A stretch of 64,000 nucleotides of DNA from Ornithodoros turicata (lineage: Eukaryota; Arthropoda; Arachnida; Ixodida; Argasidae), in the NCBI RefSeq assembly GCF_037126465.1, contig NC_088203.1, positions 57,697,581 through 57,761,580 of the forward strand. Reading direction: 5' to 3'. The notes beneath the pieces were generated by a model. It saw only the letters and a program-made list of their open reading frames with translations. It made no database searches and was not told the DNA's origin. A program made the position numbers and the translations under genes. How positions within the stretch are numbered: the first letter of the stretch is position 1; each line of letters begins with the position of its first letter. This document shows, piece by piece, positions 42,269 to 53,639 of this stretch.

Positions 42269-42810
42269 TGCCTGGTTCACACTGTTGCATTTTCATGCGT
42301 TACGGATGCGGCGCGACACGGTTGTCATGACCACGAAGCACGACACTCCGAAAAGCACACGCACCGCAAGAGTTGAGCTCGACCGAAGTCCATGCGGTAC
42401 GGGCTACCTGCGGAGATGCAGCTGACCAATGAGCGAACGCGCTCCGCGCAAGCGCATCACTGCTGTGCTGTCGCGTGCTTTTCCAACATGGCTGCCTCCG
42501 GTGAAAGCACGTTGGCAAAACAAGAAGCTCTAATTTCAGAGGTCGAGAAATACCCGTGGCTCTACGACCCACGCCGAGCCGAGTACAGAGATTCATTCAG
42601 AGATTCAAAGTTTCGCCGACCACATCACGTTGCCCATTCATGGCTGCCTGTGGAATGGAGACGTGGTGGAGTGGAGACGTGATTGGTCAACCACAAGCGT
42701 TTGACGTATCAAGAACGCATATGTCTGAACAGCGTGTCGTACGACAGCCACCTCCGCACTGGATCCGCACCGTAACCGCAACGGAGAGAAGTTGTAGTGT
42801 GAACCACGCA
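42269..42810. mobile_element. PIF/Harbinger-type element, internally deleted
   Basis: Left end TGCCTGGTTCACACT and right end, inverted, TGCGTGGTTCACACT. TTA is duplicated at 42266-42268 and 42811-42813, the 3-bp TWA-type duplication characteristic of PIF/Harbinger. Only 542 bp long, with a fragment of a MADF (Myb/SANT-like) frame inside. Harbinger elements carry such a second gene next to the transposase. Confidence 0.82.
42392..42682 (+). pseudogene. MADF/Myb-like DNA-binding domain fragment
   Basis: Reads KQEALISEVEKYPWLYDPR followed by RAEYRDSFRDSKFRRPHHVA. The pattern L-I-x-x-V-x-x-x-P-x-L-Y-D...Y-R-D is the first half of a MADF domain. A frame change follows. It is the remnant of the DNA-binding protein gene of the Harbinger element. 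Confidence 0.6.
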
Positions 42811-42813
42811 TTA

Positions 42814-43261
42814 ACTTAAACTCGCCTCCGACGTGCGGAGCAGTGAGAGAGACATCCTTGCGGTGCTTAGAAGAAATAACGAAAAATATATTGTTTCGAC
42901 TATTCTATTCGTGCTAGAGGGGTGTCCGTGAATGACGAGCCATCCGTGGCCACCTAGCCCCGACTTGGGAAAGTAGTGAGAGTAGATCCAAGAGCGCGTC
43001 CGCAGTGCGCACGTTACTTGCACGTTAAGTGCATGTTACTCTTGTTTTTGGGCAGAATGCCGAAAACAAAGAATGTATCGAAATCGAAAAGAATTCTGTT
43101 GCACTCCTAGCTGTGTCTCAGCCCTGTGAAAATACCCCGAAAGTTCCTTTAAACACTTTCCTAATGAAAAAGCACGAAACGGAAGTCCCGCGTGGTGGCC
43201 CATCACACGAGTTTCCTGAACAACTCATGTCATTATGAATCCATTTTCTTTATAACAATTT
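42814..43261. other. Unassigned stretch in the spacer
   Basis: No gene, RNA or complete element is supported. The short frames have no known motifs. Confidence 0.35.
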
Positions 43262-43425
43262 GTGCTTTCGTGTAGCGAGACAACCATGACCGTTCAGCGA
43301 CACTGCAGTGGTCGGTCTGGGGGTTAATTTTACCAACATGAAGGTTCCTTCACGTGTACTCAAATTTCGGCACACGGCGCAGCGGATTTAACGTCCCCTG
43401 CGGAAGCAGTGTGTAGAAGGCAACA
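43262..43425 (-). mobile_element. Ruka-like SINE body fragment
   Basis: Inverted relative to 33262-33520: it holds CACTGCAGTGGTCGGTCTGG, GGGGTTAATTTTACCAACAT, AAGGTTCCTTCACGTG and CGGATTTAACGTCCC, which match that SINE's body on the other strand. The tRNA-like head is not clear. Confidence 0.6.
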
Positions 43426-43429
43426 TGCT

Positions 43430-46020
43430 CGAACAGAAGAATGCTAGAAATGCTAGAAATGAAAAAAAAAAGAATGCTAGAAAGACATTTATTGCTCCGC
43501 AACATCCTCCCATAACACCTCGGTACAAAGCGCCAGCGCCCTCACAACAACAACGCAACGTGTTGATAACACGGTAGCTATCAGACACTTATAACGGTGA
43601 CGGGGCTACAAGTCTATCTTTGCCGCAGACTGAAGTCAAACATTATAAGTTAGTACTGCACTAAGGAGTGTTACAAGAAGCTGGTCATTTGTCTACAGCC
43701 AGTGATACAGAACAAGGAACCGACTTTCTCTGTCGTCCTGATACATATGCATTTTCCTATATCAGACAAAGTAAATAATATCACAGTACTAACGCAGCAC
43801 AGACAAGCATCCACGATGTTCTGTGAAGCTCATAAACAGAGAACGATGCCGTCTTATACAGATCCCGCGAAATGCTTACGGAACACCAGAGCGACTTGCG
43901 TCTTCGTCGGAGAAACACCCTTGCAGTAAACGCAAGCAGATATACTTTGAGACAGGTGATTGGGTATTCGATGCACCTCTCAATAAGTCTGTCCACTCCC
44001 GTTCGCTGCTAGGGTGTTGCTCCGATCAAGAAACACGTCTCTGTGGTGTTCCAAAAACTGCTCTCGGGATCTGTTGATGATGATTGGGTTTTTTCTGGCG
44101 CACGGGCGACGAAGGCCATAATGCTCCAATACAATGGTAAGGAAAATAGTAGTTAAACGTATACAGATTCAGTTAAGGTCGGGATCTGTTCCATACACGT
44201 ATCAACAAATGGCTCACAAAGATCAAAATATCAAACTGTGTTGTATGTGACCAACAATAGCAATGTAGTAAAAGAGCACTAGGACGTGTGTCAAAGTATC
44301 TTGTTTGCAGCGCTCAGATGTATATTCCTGCGACTGCATATGATATGGTAAAAATTGCACATCATATTACGGTAAGGCAAGGTATCCGCATCTGAAATTT
44401 GTAAGCGTGTGTGACTATACGAAGCTAGTTCAGTAGTGTGGCTTTACTTGGATGCAGCAAGTACGGTTTGGGACAAATGTTTACGAAACACAGGGGTGTC
44501 ACATTTCCTCATTGGAATGACACCCTGGCAGAAAGCATCAGCAGGCGGACATACCGAGAAAGAGAAGAATAGCCAGTCACCTGTTTCTTATTCGATCTCT
44601 TCCTCATGGCTATAGCAGGAGGCTGGTGGTGGTGGTGATGGTGAAAGGGCTTGCCGTTGTCGGCCTCACGTATGTGGGCAACGTTACGACTGACGCCCTG
44701 GGGAAATGTGCGTCCTGGGCCGACTTCTAGGGGAACTGTGCCGAGGCTGCTGGGTCATTCCACAAGAAGCGATCCAATCGCGTGGCTCGACCATCACGAA
44801 TTTTGACACTATTTTTTTCTCAGACTGGAATCATGGAGATAGAGATACGCAAAGAATATTTTTGCGGATTCGGTACGGTTGAAGCGCAAGGCGGCGCTGA
44901 AAGTCAAATCCTGCCCTAAAAGTGGGGTGCATATGAGTACGTCTACAGGAAAAACGGCAGAAGATGTTAGGGTCCGGTCACCGTCAGCGAGTACAGGAAA
45001 CATATTTCTTTCATCTTTTGATGAAAAACATCCAAGACGTAAGCGTGTTTCGTATCGAGCTGGGGCCTAAAAGTATACAGTTTTACCAGAACTTAACCAT
45101 TTTTTTCTGTCTTTCTTTCTTTCTTTCTTTCTTTTTTTTTTTTTTTTTTTGCTGCTCACCAGGTCGAGGTAGCAAGATGAATCTCGGTGAGCTGGTAGTG
45201 CGGGGGGAATGGCAAACACGTGAACAAAAATTCATTTTGCTAAGTGCAAGGAAAGGCTGTGAAATATTTATGTGAATTATTTAGTGAAATGTGGCAATTT
45301 TACCAAAATTCGCAATATTGGACCGGAAGAAACGTAATATGGGCATCGTGATTCGGACTTAACGGCACAATTAAGTGCTATCTGCCTACATCAAGTCTGG
45401 GAAAAACTAAAAGGCGTATATTTGTTTTATTTTAGTAACCATTTTTTTAAGTGAGCTTGTGGGACAGGACTACGTGTTTGCGCACCAGGCTCACTTTCCG
45501 ACATTACTGCTCCGTATGTCGCCGAAATTGCCGTTCAGATGCTTGTCTCACATTTGGAGCCTCTTGGTTTCAGGTCGTTCTTGTTGAAAGACGCGTTTGG
45601 TGGTGGGCAGAAAAAATATAGATGTTGTAAATATATAAACACCATAATCCAGCTGTCGTCGAAAGCTAGCAGTCTTACGCTCTCTGTGTCGGCAATTATA
45701 TTGCTGGTTATTATTGTAAGAAGATTATCCTGCAATACACTGAAGTTTGAGGTGTAACGTACTGTTGCAGAGGAAGCATCTTGCTTCCGATTGGATCTTA
45801 GCCCTGAGAAAGGGCGCCACGGGCAATGAACTGCAACAACAAAACACAGAACGCAGCACGCAGGTTGCACTGCCTCACTCACAAACGAACTCATGTCGAT
45901 CCCTGATTACGTATAGCAGAAAGATATACGCTCAGAGCGTGTTGCCATACCAAACCACGTTCTTACTGGCGCTCCTTCTGGGAGGAGCATTTCTTCAGGC
46001 GTGACCATGGATGTGGCATG
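43430..46020. other. Spacer stretch with scattered repeat ends
   Basis: Two partial copies of the TA-MITE found at 58075-58289 are present: right-end-like 43978-44073 (TTCGCTGCTAGGGTGTTGCTCC, then GGTGTTCC) and left-end-like 44466-44600 (TTGGGACAAATGTTTACG). A block at 44640-44705 (GCTTGCCGTTGTCGGCC) recurs near 48657-48707, so it is another dispersed repeat. A (TTTC)n/T tract lies at about 45109-45150. No gene supported. Confidence 0.5.
45109..45150. repeat. (TTTC)n followed by poly-T
   Basis: About six TTTC units run into an uninterrupted T stretch of nearly 20 bases. Confidence 0.9.
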
Positions 46021-46027
46021 AACTTCA

Positions 46028-47545
46028 GTGCAGGCTGTCAATAACCCAGTCTGCTTCTTTGGCCCGAAGGGGTGCAACACCTACGCACGTACACCTTCTC
46101 TAAGAAAGTTCAGCGATCTTAGTGAACATGACCAGTATTTGATATCTGCACGTGCAAAGCGCGCGCCTTCTTCAATCAGTGCTGTGTGCGGAGGTCATTA
46201 CGCGCTGTACATCCGAAAGTACGCCAGAAGGTGACATCAAAGTGCTGTGTCAACCCGTTCGGTAAACACAAGAAGAACGTGCGTGGGCAAACATAATACC
46301 TTCAACATTGGCTAAGCGCACAGTGTCGCTTCAACTGGTCCCTGGAGACAAGCTGTGTCCAAATTGTTACATGGAATGCAACAAGTATGAAGAGGACACC
46401 ACATCAGGTGAAACTGAACCGGCGTTGAGCCCTGGAACACCATCGGGAAGCCTACAGCAACTCCGTTCACTGGACGAATCAACGGGAATCCTTGATGAAA
46501 CTCCTGTAACACGAAAAAGGGCCATAGCACAACGACAGAGATACGCAGAAGCGAAATTGCGTAAAATAGAGCCCAGGGCAAGAAAAGCTCTAGAGACGTC
46601 TCTAGACATCGGCATAGCAACGCCGTCGACATCAGAAGAGCCGTGCCCCATCCTCGTCGCTGATTATAAGACCTTGGTGCGAGAGTTGAAGGAGAAATTG
46701 TCAACAGGAGGGAGCGCACCACGAAGAGCGATGATATTAACGCTGGCACCAGCGTCGTAGCCCAGACAGCCAACCACGAATTACTTTGGAACGTCTGACC
46801 GCTTGGTCCGTAAAGCCAGGGACCTTAAGAAAAAGACCTCAGTGAACCAACATCCGCAAGAGGAAAACAACCACTGGATAATGAAACCAAACAATCAGGG
46901 AGCGCGGCGACGAAGACGATTTCATAACAGGTACCGGCCGAGGGCGGTAGCACTGCGGGGGAGGTAAACATTGCTGCCAGCACCGTGTGTCGGAGATTTC
47001 CGGTGCACGTCAAAAGAACCCCAGGTGGTCGAAATTATCCGCAGTCCTACCTTGCGGCACGTAAACATGTCGCCACACAGCGCAGACAAACTTTACGTGT
47101 AACATCACAGTACCATTATTATTTTTTGCCAGGACAGAAGGATGTCTTGAGGGGACATCAGAAGCGCTTGATGCTGACTGGATTAAAGGAAGTCTTCGAG
47201 CTGTGGAAGGCCAGCAATCCTGCACAGAAAATTGGATTTTCAAAGTTCGCTTCTTTGAGACCTTCCTGGTGTGTATTTGCTGGGAGCCCCGGAACGCATT
47301 CTGTGTGCGTTTGCAGTTATCATCAGAACGTGAAACTGATGCTCAACGCAGCAGGGAGACAAGAATCCTACAAAGAGCTTCCGAGGTTGATGGTATGTAG
47401 TATCTGTGAAGAAACATGCTGGGCGACTGCCGTGACTGCCCTGAGCCTGGAGCGCTTCATGACAACATTGAAGAACATGTACTCCGAATGTATATATTTC
47501 CACACACAATATATATTTCCACATCTATACATAGCAATGTCGTGA
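46028..47545 (+). pseudogene. Decayed TE-borne protein gene (KIGFSKF / GTHSVCVC family)
   Basis: Readable blocks: RAPSSISAVCGGHYALYIRK, SLQLVPGDKLCPNCYMEC, RKRAIAQRQRYAEAKLRKI, FGTSDRLVRKARDLKKK (helix-turn-helix-like), LRGHQKRLMLTGLKEVFELW, QKIGFSKFASLRPSWCVFAG, GTHSVCVCSYHQNVKLML. I recognise these as a family of multi-copy invertebrate proteins with paired Cys and His near the start, probably carried by a DNA transposon; the superfamily I cannot name. Stops and frameshifts lie after 46760. A SINE piece sits between the helix-turn-helix region and the later blocks. The catalytic C-terminal part is missing. Confidence 0.65.
46980..47075 (+). mobile_element. Ruka-like SINE fragment inside the TE-borne gene
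   Basis: Contains GGTGCACGTCAAAAGAACCC, CAGGTGGTCGAAATTATCCG and CAGTCCTACCTTGCGGC, which match the body of the tick SINE family. It interrupts protein homology between the DLKKKTSVNQHPQEE region and the RGHQKRLML region. Confidence 0.65.
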
Positions 47546-47549
47546 CAGT

Positions 47550-48980
47550 AGGATCTGGTAGACCGCCTTTGGAAATGAATTGGGGTTAGCTATCTGAACT
47601 ATGTTCAGGCCCCAGCAGATGGGTTATAACAACTCCAGGACCTTCCCGCGTGTATGGACATGGAGTGTGGGTGATTGCATGTAGGAATGTCCATGTACCT
47701 GACTTATATGAGTAAAATTGCTCAAATGTCCCTCAAAATTCGTCAAAGATAGAAAGGAAGGGGATAAAACAGTACCTCTCGAGAGAATGTCACGATTATT
47801 TTAAGACAAAAGCGGTGACATCCCTCTGGAAGAATATCGTAGAGACTAAAGAGTTGATATCAGGAGACCTCTTACTCAAACACGCATCCGGAACAAACTG
47901 TAAACGTCTAGCTTCTTCCACAGTGAGATGGCTCACATCTCTATTTTTTTATCTCATCATCATTATCGTCGATATCATTAGTCTGTGAACGTATACTGAG
48001 AGCAAAATAAATAATGGGTAAAGACATTTCGGCTTCCATACATAAACCACTCAACACCTGCCATGGAGTGATAGTTGTCTCGAGCTTTATTAATATTCCT
48101 GCAGAAGAAATCGTAGGAAATTTAAAAGAGCAAGGCGTAATCGATGTTCGAAAAATCGCAATCTGAAAGAACAACGAATATGTAACAACAATGAATGTTG
48201 CGTGCTAACATTTGATGCACCCACATGACGCGATAAAATGAATGTTGGTTACCTGTCTGCTGACCTTCGGCCCTTTATTCCGAACCCACGTAGATGCTTC
48301 GGATTCCGGCATGTGGCAGATGCATGCTGCGGATCACCCTGTTGTGCATGTTGTACACCACCCTATGATCACCCTGTGATCACCCCGGATCACCCTGTTG
48401 TGCATGCACCAATGTGCATCAACTGCTATGGAGACAATCCTTCTTATCCTGGGTCGTTCCCAAAATGGAAGCTAGAAAACAAAAGGTACTACACATTAAG
48501 GTTGCACGGAACTTAGGTTACGCAGAAGCAAGAATGAATGTGCCGACATTACTTTTGCAAAAGTCTTTTGCAGTAGTTTCAAGCAAAAATCGAAAATGAT
48601 AACATAGTATTCATAACATAGTAGTATATAGCACACAGAGGGGGGGGAGGGGGTCGAAGCAGCTTGCCGTTGCCGTTGTTGGCCGCACTCAAGTGGGCAT
48701 CGTCACGACTATAGCAAAAAAAGAAAAAGGAATAGGCGAAGAAGACAGTTGACGATTTGAAAGTGAGGCATAGGCAAGATGAACGATACTGATGAGACGG
48801 AGGTGCACTGTAGATGAGAGGTGCACTACAGTATTTTTTCCGCGAGGCCCGTTTCTTGAAGAAAACGCACGAGGTTGCGAGTCTTTGTAAGCCGTTCTTC
48901 ATAAGAACCTTCGGGGAAGATGACGCCCGTCAGTATATGCCAGGCCTGGCGTGGGGAGGATGAGTTTCCCGTATTGTATG
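47550..48980. other. Spacer stretch with short GATCACCC repeats
   Basis: At 48330-48415 the words GATCACCCTG, TGTTGTGCATG and CACCACCC recur in tandem, giving a Cys/His/Pro-rich frame by chance. A G-rich run lies at 48639-48654. No gene or complete element. Confidence 0.45.
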
Positions 48981-48983
48981 TAT

Positions 48984-49671
48984 GGCTCGAGCTTCTTCTT
49001 TTTCGTCCTTCTCACACGCGACAGGTCTCCGCGTTCACCACGTGTGGTCCAAAGTTTGTGCAAAACAGAACACACGTGCTGAACAAGATGGCCGACAACG
49101 AGGTGAGCGCGCCCATCGAGCAGCGAATTGTCATAAGGCTTCTCGTGAATGAAGGCGTAAAGTCATCTGAAATTCACAGAAGACTTCAGGCTCAGTATGG
49201 CCACAATACACTTAGCCGCAGCAAAGCGTTTGAGTGGTGCAAATGGTTCCGAAACGGTCGTACATCAGTGCAGGACGATCCCGGCCGGGGCGGCTCAGAG
49301 CCCAGTGTCAGAGTTCCTGAGAACATCCAACTTGTGGAGCGCCTGATCCTCAAGGGCCGACGGATAACATGTCTCGAACTGGCTCGAAAGACGGCTTCAG
49401 TGACCATCTCTTCGGGTCACTGAAGGCGTTCCTTGGGGGCCGCCACTTCAGCTGCGACGACGAGGTCAAGAATGCGGTCCGATCATGGCTGCTACGCGCC
49501 GGTAAGGATTTCTACGCTGCTGGCATCCAAGCCCTCATGACACGCTGGGACAACAGCATTAGTGCAGCTGGAGATTACGTTGAAAAATAAAACTAATTTC
49601 TCGCCTGTAAGTTCATTTTACTTTTGCGAAAAATGAAAAGTCCCGGTTTGACTAGAACGCCCCTCGTATAA
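48984..49671 (+). mobile_element. mariner element, centre deleted, 5' end missing
   Basis: Holds a 5' leader, a transposase start, an abrupt jump to the transposase end, and the 3' terminal repeat AAAAGTCCCGGTTTGACTAG..CGCCCCTCGTA at 49637-49671. The matching 5' repeat was not found upstream of 48984. Length 688 bp against about 1.3 kb for a complete mariner. Confidence 0.82.
49088..49590 (+). pseudogene. mariner transposase with the catalytic core deleted
   Basis: From ATG at 49088 the frame reads a mariner DNA-binding region: IEQRIVIRLLVNEGVKSSE, SKAFEWCKWFRNGRTSVQDD, GRGGSEPSVRVPENIQ, RRITCLELARKT. Near 49388 it jumps, with a frame change, to DHLFGSLKAFLGGRHFS and KDFYAAGIQALMTRWDN..GDYVEK, the normal C-terminus. 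The DDD catalytic centre between them is gone. Such deletion products are common non-autonomous mariners. Confidence 0.88.
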
Positions 49672-50108
49672 ACCCCTATTCGTTAGTACTAGTTGCATTA
49701 TCGGTTAGGTGAGCCTTCAATTGTATTGTCGTGTGCTCCTTGCCAACCTCGTCGACATTAATGATCTCATAGGGTTTCGGGTTTTCGGTACCGAAACCCG
49801 CCGAAAAACTGCCCGCCGATAAATTTTTCAAGGTTTCGGCGAAGACGAATAACCGCCGAAAACCGCCGTGAATAGGATCAGGAATTTTGCGTGAGCTGTC
49901 CAGACATACCACTGAGCCCCCGTAATTTCTGGGGAAGATCGATATAAGGAACATGTAAATTAAGACAATACGAACTTAGCCTCTAAGCAGCATCACATGA
50001 AATGACCTGCGTTAGCGGCGGTGTCGCAGGTTTACAAGAAAACATCTGAAATGGGACAAGCACAGTACAAGCGTAGCCACCAGAGGGCATGTCTAACATC
50101 AACGTCTG
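49672..50108. other. Unassigned stretch
   Basis: Includes short inverted words near 49775-49880 (GGTTTCGG / CCGAAA repeated several times), possibly the start of the hAT remnant that follows. No gene supported. Confidence 0.35.
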
Positions 50109-50384
50109 ATGAACAGCAACTACGAAACGAGATTTCAGAGTACCTGCTCTTGGAGCTCTCAGGTGGTAGCGACATATATGTGTTCAATTTCTGGTCGTCT
50201 CGGGAAACGGATTGGCAAACTCGCTGCCGCTGCTATGGACGTGTTATACCTTCCCGTCTCCAGCACCACCGTGCAGTGGGCGTTCTCCAATCTGAGTATC
50301 TTGCACCAAAAAGAGCGGTGTGCCATGTCGTGCGAGTCGCTGAATATGTACATAACGCTTTACTATAACAAGTTCAAGTTTTAG
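50109..50384 (+). pseudogene. hAT transposase dimerisation-domain remnant
   Basis: Reads GRLGKRIGKLAAAAMDVLYL, then PVSSTTVQWAFSNLSILHQK, ERCAMSCESLNMYITLYYN and a stop. The LA..A...L.(I/L)P.SS...V.(R/W).FS....I...KR pattern is the C-terminal hAT dimerisation domain. The rest of the transposase is absent or unreadable and terminal repeats were not found. Confidence 0.7.
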
Positions 50385-50519
50385 AAGGCTATTCTGTTCG
50401 CACGTAATAAATATTGCTCAAATGTGCAATATTGTTTTACCTATTTTTACCGTGAATGGCCACATCAAAAATGTTTTCGAGGAAAACCGCCGTTTCGACG
50501 TGTCCGAAAAATGTGCGTT

Positions 50520-51800
50520 TTTTTTTTCCGCAGGATTTGGGGAATTATATCCGGAACCGGAAACCCTACTAGATAAGTATAACGCTGTTTGTGCTTGTCT
50601 TCAGGAAACTTACCCGAGTACGCAACGCCCAACCCCCCTCCGTCATTATGGCATCTTCCAGAAATATCTCACAGACATCACACAAGAACCCGCAGGCTTA
50701 GCCATTATTACTATGAAATCACTTCCTGTTGGACATATCCCACGCACAATGGATCTAGAGGGTGTACCCGTGCAGCCATGTATGCCTGCGCAGAATGTGC
50801 AGGCCAACCTACCGGCAGACATGGCGGCTGTGAGAGGTTAATACACTGAACGGTTCAGTGTACCCACCTCCCTCACAGACAATTCGAAGAATTATGTCAT
50901 CAGCTCCCTACCTCATTTTTGATACTAGGTAATTTCAATGCGCACAATTTCTTCGTGAGCAGCACTGGAGTCGAGTAAGCGTTCTAAAAAAGGCATGCTT
51001 TCTATACCACTCTGCCTGCATAACACCGAAGCTCCAACTTATATAAACTTCACCACACGGTCCTCATCCACTCTTGATCTTTCGTTCTCGAGCCCGTGTC
51101 CCTGTTCCAGAGTATAGAATGGATAGTAGACGTGAATCCCCGTGGAAACGGCCATTTCACTGTCATCGCAGTGTTTTCACATCCTATAAATAACCCAGGA
51201 ACATGCCCACGGCGGTGGAAACTCTCAGAAGCTAACTAGAGTGTTATTGAAAATAAGACCATATCCTACGAATGACCTTTGAAGACACGCATACTGTACA
51301 GGTCAACCACGTTATTACAGAAGCCATCATTAAAGCGGTCACAATGGCCATCCCCCAAACACCTGGCCGCCTCAGCAAGCGCCCAGACCAGAACAAAAAA
51401 AAAAAAAAAAAATAAGGAAGAAAATCGAACAGGGGGCATCTTCAGAAGATTCCTGACTTCGACAACCTTGGTTGCATAAAAAAAAGAAAAAAGAAAAGCC
51501 CGAGCAAAAGCAAGGTGGACGCGGCGAAAAGCTAAGCGCGAATCTTGGGAAAGCTTTGTCTCATCGCTAAATTGTAATACACCATCAAAGTTTGTGCGGG
51601 ACCGACTGAAGAAAATCAAGCGTGAATATGCTCGATTTTCCACCCCTCATCTACATAACAATGGTGCTATCTGTAGGAGCCTCGACGAACAGGCCAACGT
51701 TCTTGGCGAGCATTTTCAGAGCGTATCAAGTTCCTCACATGATAGCAAAGAGTTTTGCGGATGGCATGGCATACTTGACCGGAGATGAGAACACCCAGGT
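50520..51800 (+). pseudogene. I/Jockey-type LINE endonuclease to early RT region, broken
   Basis: Blocks in order: NAVCACLQETYPS (the QE motif), LRHYGIFQKYLTDITQEPAG, LAIITMKSLPVGHIP, then after 50840 SSLPHF-type and FNAHNF-type pieces, NTEAPTYINFTTRSSSTLDL-like near 51020-51075, and at 51590-51785 DRLKKIKREYARFSTPHL and NGAICRSLDEQANVLGEHFQ. This is the layout of an I- or Jockey-like ORF2 from the endonuclease to the linker before the polymerase. A-rich interruptions near 51397-51415 and 51478-51497. No polymerase follows on this strand. Confidence 0.7.
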
Positions 51801-51961
51801 TTGATTCCTCTGCCTGAGTTGTTTGAATTCGTAAGCAGGGAACCAGAATTAATTGCGCTCATGCTTGGGAGAATAAAGTGTGGCATAATTGTGTATGGCT
51901 AACTGAAGTTGACTGGAACGTGTGTAAGAGAACTACTGCATAACCTGTGCTACTGTATAGT

Positions 51962-52318
51962 TCACAAGCTGGATGCGCAAAAGGAAAAAGCAAACAAGAC
52001 AGGCTCATGAGGACCTAAAAAGAGAACAATCCACAGTGCCCTGTTCTGCGTCAGGAGAAGTGGTTGAAGGTTTGTAGCATATGCGAGGACATAAACCTGG
52101 AGAGCGTAGGTCACACGTGAGTGGATAAAGGAGTAGTACACAGTAAGAAGGTTAGCATGTACTAAGCACCTGAGCTTAGCACGTATGAAGAGACCAGACG
52201 TAGTTCTGCATTTCACGAAGTAAATATGATATTGCCCCCAATATTTCATGGAGCACAATGAGCAGAAATTGTACAGATGACACCCGAGTGAGCTCATGTG
52301 GCTCAAACCTAAGAACAT
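51962..52318 (-). pseudogene. LINE reverse transcriptase thumb-region remnant
   Basis: On the minus strand the frame reads GLFIRAKLRCLVHANLLTVY, YSFIHSRVTYALQVYVLAYA, LQPLLLTQNRALWIVLFLGP. The pattern of helix, Y..(L/F)I.S...Y....W/Y, then L..LQ.RA.R.V/I follows the FADD block in CR1/Jockey-like enzymes. It is in the opposite orientation to the fragment at 50520-51800, so it is a separate element. Confidence 0.6.
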
Positions 52319-52319
52319 T

Positions 52320-53360
52320 GTTAGCTAAGTTAAGAGTTTTCTCGGGGAGGGTGAAAAAGGGTTTATTGTTAAGATTATTTCATGGATTGCAGCCTTGAAT
52401 ACTATCCAATTCGTTTGAGATGGCACAAGACATGAGCCGTGTCAATCAATTCTTGCTTATGTTTTGCAATTCGGAAAATGGTATGCTCGTTGAAAGATTC
52501 ATCGTTTCACACCCAACCAGAGGCGTAAAGCTCAATGCATGTTCAAAGCATTAATGGGCTGTCTGTCATGTCTTTTCACATGACAATGCTGCATTCATGA
52601 GTGAATGCAGTAGATGTAAAGGTCCTTGAGCATGAATTCAGCAGAAATCCTCTGGCTGGGTGCATTTCCTGCTGCTTGGCACACTCTTAGATTCCGGTTG
52701 CAAAGCTGCTTCACACAATCCGTGCATCGATATCCATACAATATTCTAAATGACTCAATCAAATGAATTTCCAACAACTGTTAAAACAGCAACCCATTCC
52801 AGTACGGTGCACAATAGACCTATCCCTGTTTATAAACAAATAACGTCATAGTGTTCGACAGCACCACCAATTCGGCAGTGTTGAACTACGCGCGAAGCCA
52901 AGGGCGAACAAGGTCGCGCAAGAAAGCCACGGTTTTCAGGGGGTCCTGCTTTTCTTGCAATAGCAGGCAGCGAACAAATGCCCATTCGTGGAACCAAGCA
53001 CTCCCCTTCCGATTTGTTTCGGTTTCAGTCATGTTTCGGTTACATGTTTCGGTTCATTCAGTCATTTGTTTCGGTTACCAAAGTCATAATGACGTTTCTC
53101 GGGTGGAGGTGTGTTTGCGGGCAGATTGGAAGCCGGTGACATTGTCAGAGAGTATGTTGTTCTTCTAAATGTGCCGAAAATAATTGCCAAGGATCCAAAT
53201 ACAATGGCTGAAGTGCAAGCCAGCAGGCTCATTGATATGGTGTCTAGCTGGAATTTATGTTGTGTTTTGGAACGATGTATCGTTTCCGATCAACGAGATC
53301 AGTAAAATACCCAAAACTGGACCTGAACTGAGCTACGTTTCTTTGAGGTGTGAAACAAAC
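52320..53360. other. Unassigned spacer stretch
   Basis: Short frames on both strands have no known motif. GTTTCGGTT words recur near 53010-53080. No gene, RNA or element end was recognised. Confidence 0.35.
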
Positions 53361-53372
53361 CTTTATAAAATG

Positions 53373-53629
53373 CAAGAGGACTCGCTGTTGGGCACGTTGG
53401 TGACTATACATGAAGATCCAAAACACAGCGCGAGAAGACACGACGGAAGAAGAGAGGACAGGACAGGCGCTGACTCCAACGCTGCGCTTTTGGACCAAGG
53501 TGTGGTGACTGGGTTGGCGGCTGTGCGCCTGCGTACTGGTTTTTGTGTTATTAAACTGTTCGTTGGAGTCAGCGCCTGTCCTGTCCTCTCTTCTTCCGTC
53601 GTGTCTTCTCGCGCTGTGTTTTGGATCTT
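53373..53629. mobile_element. Palindromic Penelope-type end pair, perfect 69-bp arms
   Basis: A 69-bp inverted repeat at 53413-53481 and 53561-53629 is perfect as read; arms start AAGATCCAAAACACAGCGCG. The spacer is 79 bp. The words CTTTATAAAATG flank it directly at 53361-53372 and 53626-53637, which may be the target duplication. Similar wording (CACAGC..GAGAAG, GACTCCAAC) borders PLE fragments elsewhere in the window. No coding sequence; the long frames crossing it are artefacts of the palindrome. Confidence 0.7.
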
Positions 53630-53639
53630 TATAAAATGG

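Noticed and set aside
44879..45275. Overlapping plus-strand frames near the TTTC tract
   Set aside because: One runs through the microsatellite and poly-T; both lack motifs.
46312..46773. 153-codon minus-strand frame opposite the TE-borne gene
   Set aside because: It is the antisense shadow of the plus-strand family blocks, which are recognisable.
48238..48516. Cys/His/Pro-rich 92-codon frame
   Set aside because: Produced by the tandem GATCACCC repeats rather than by a gene.
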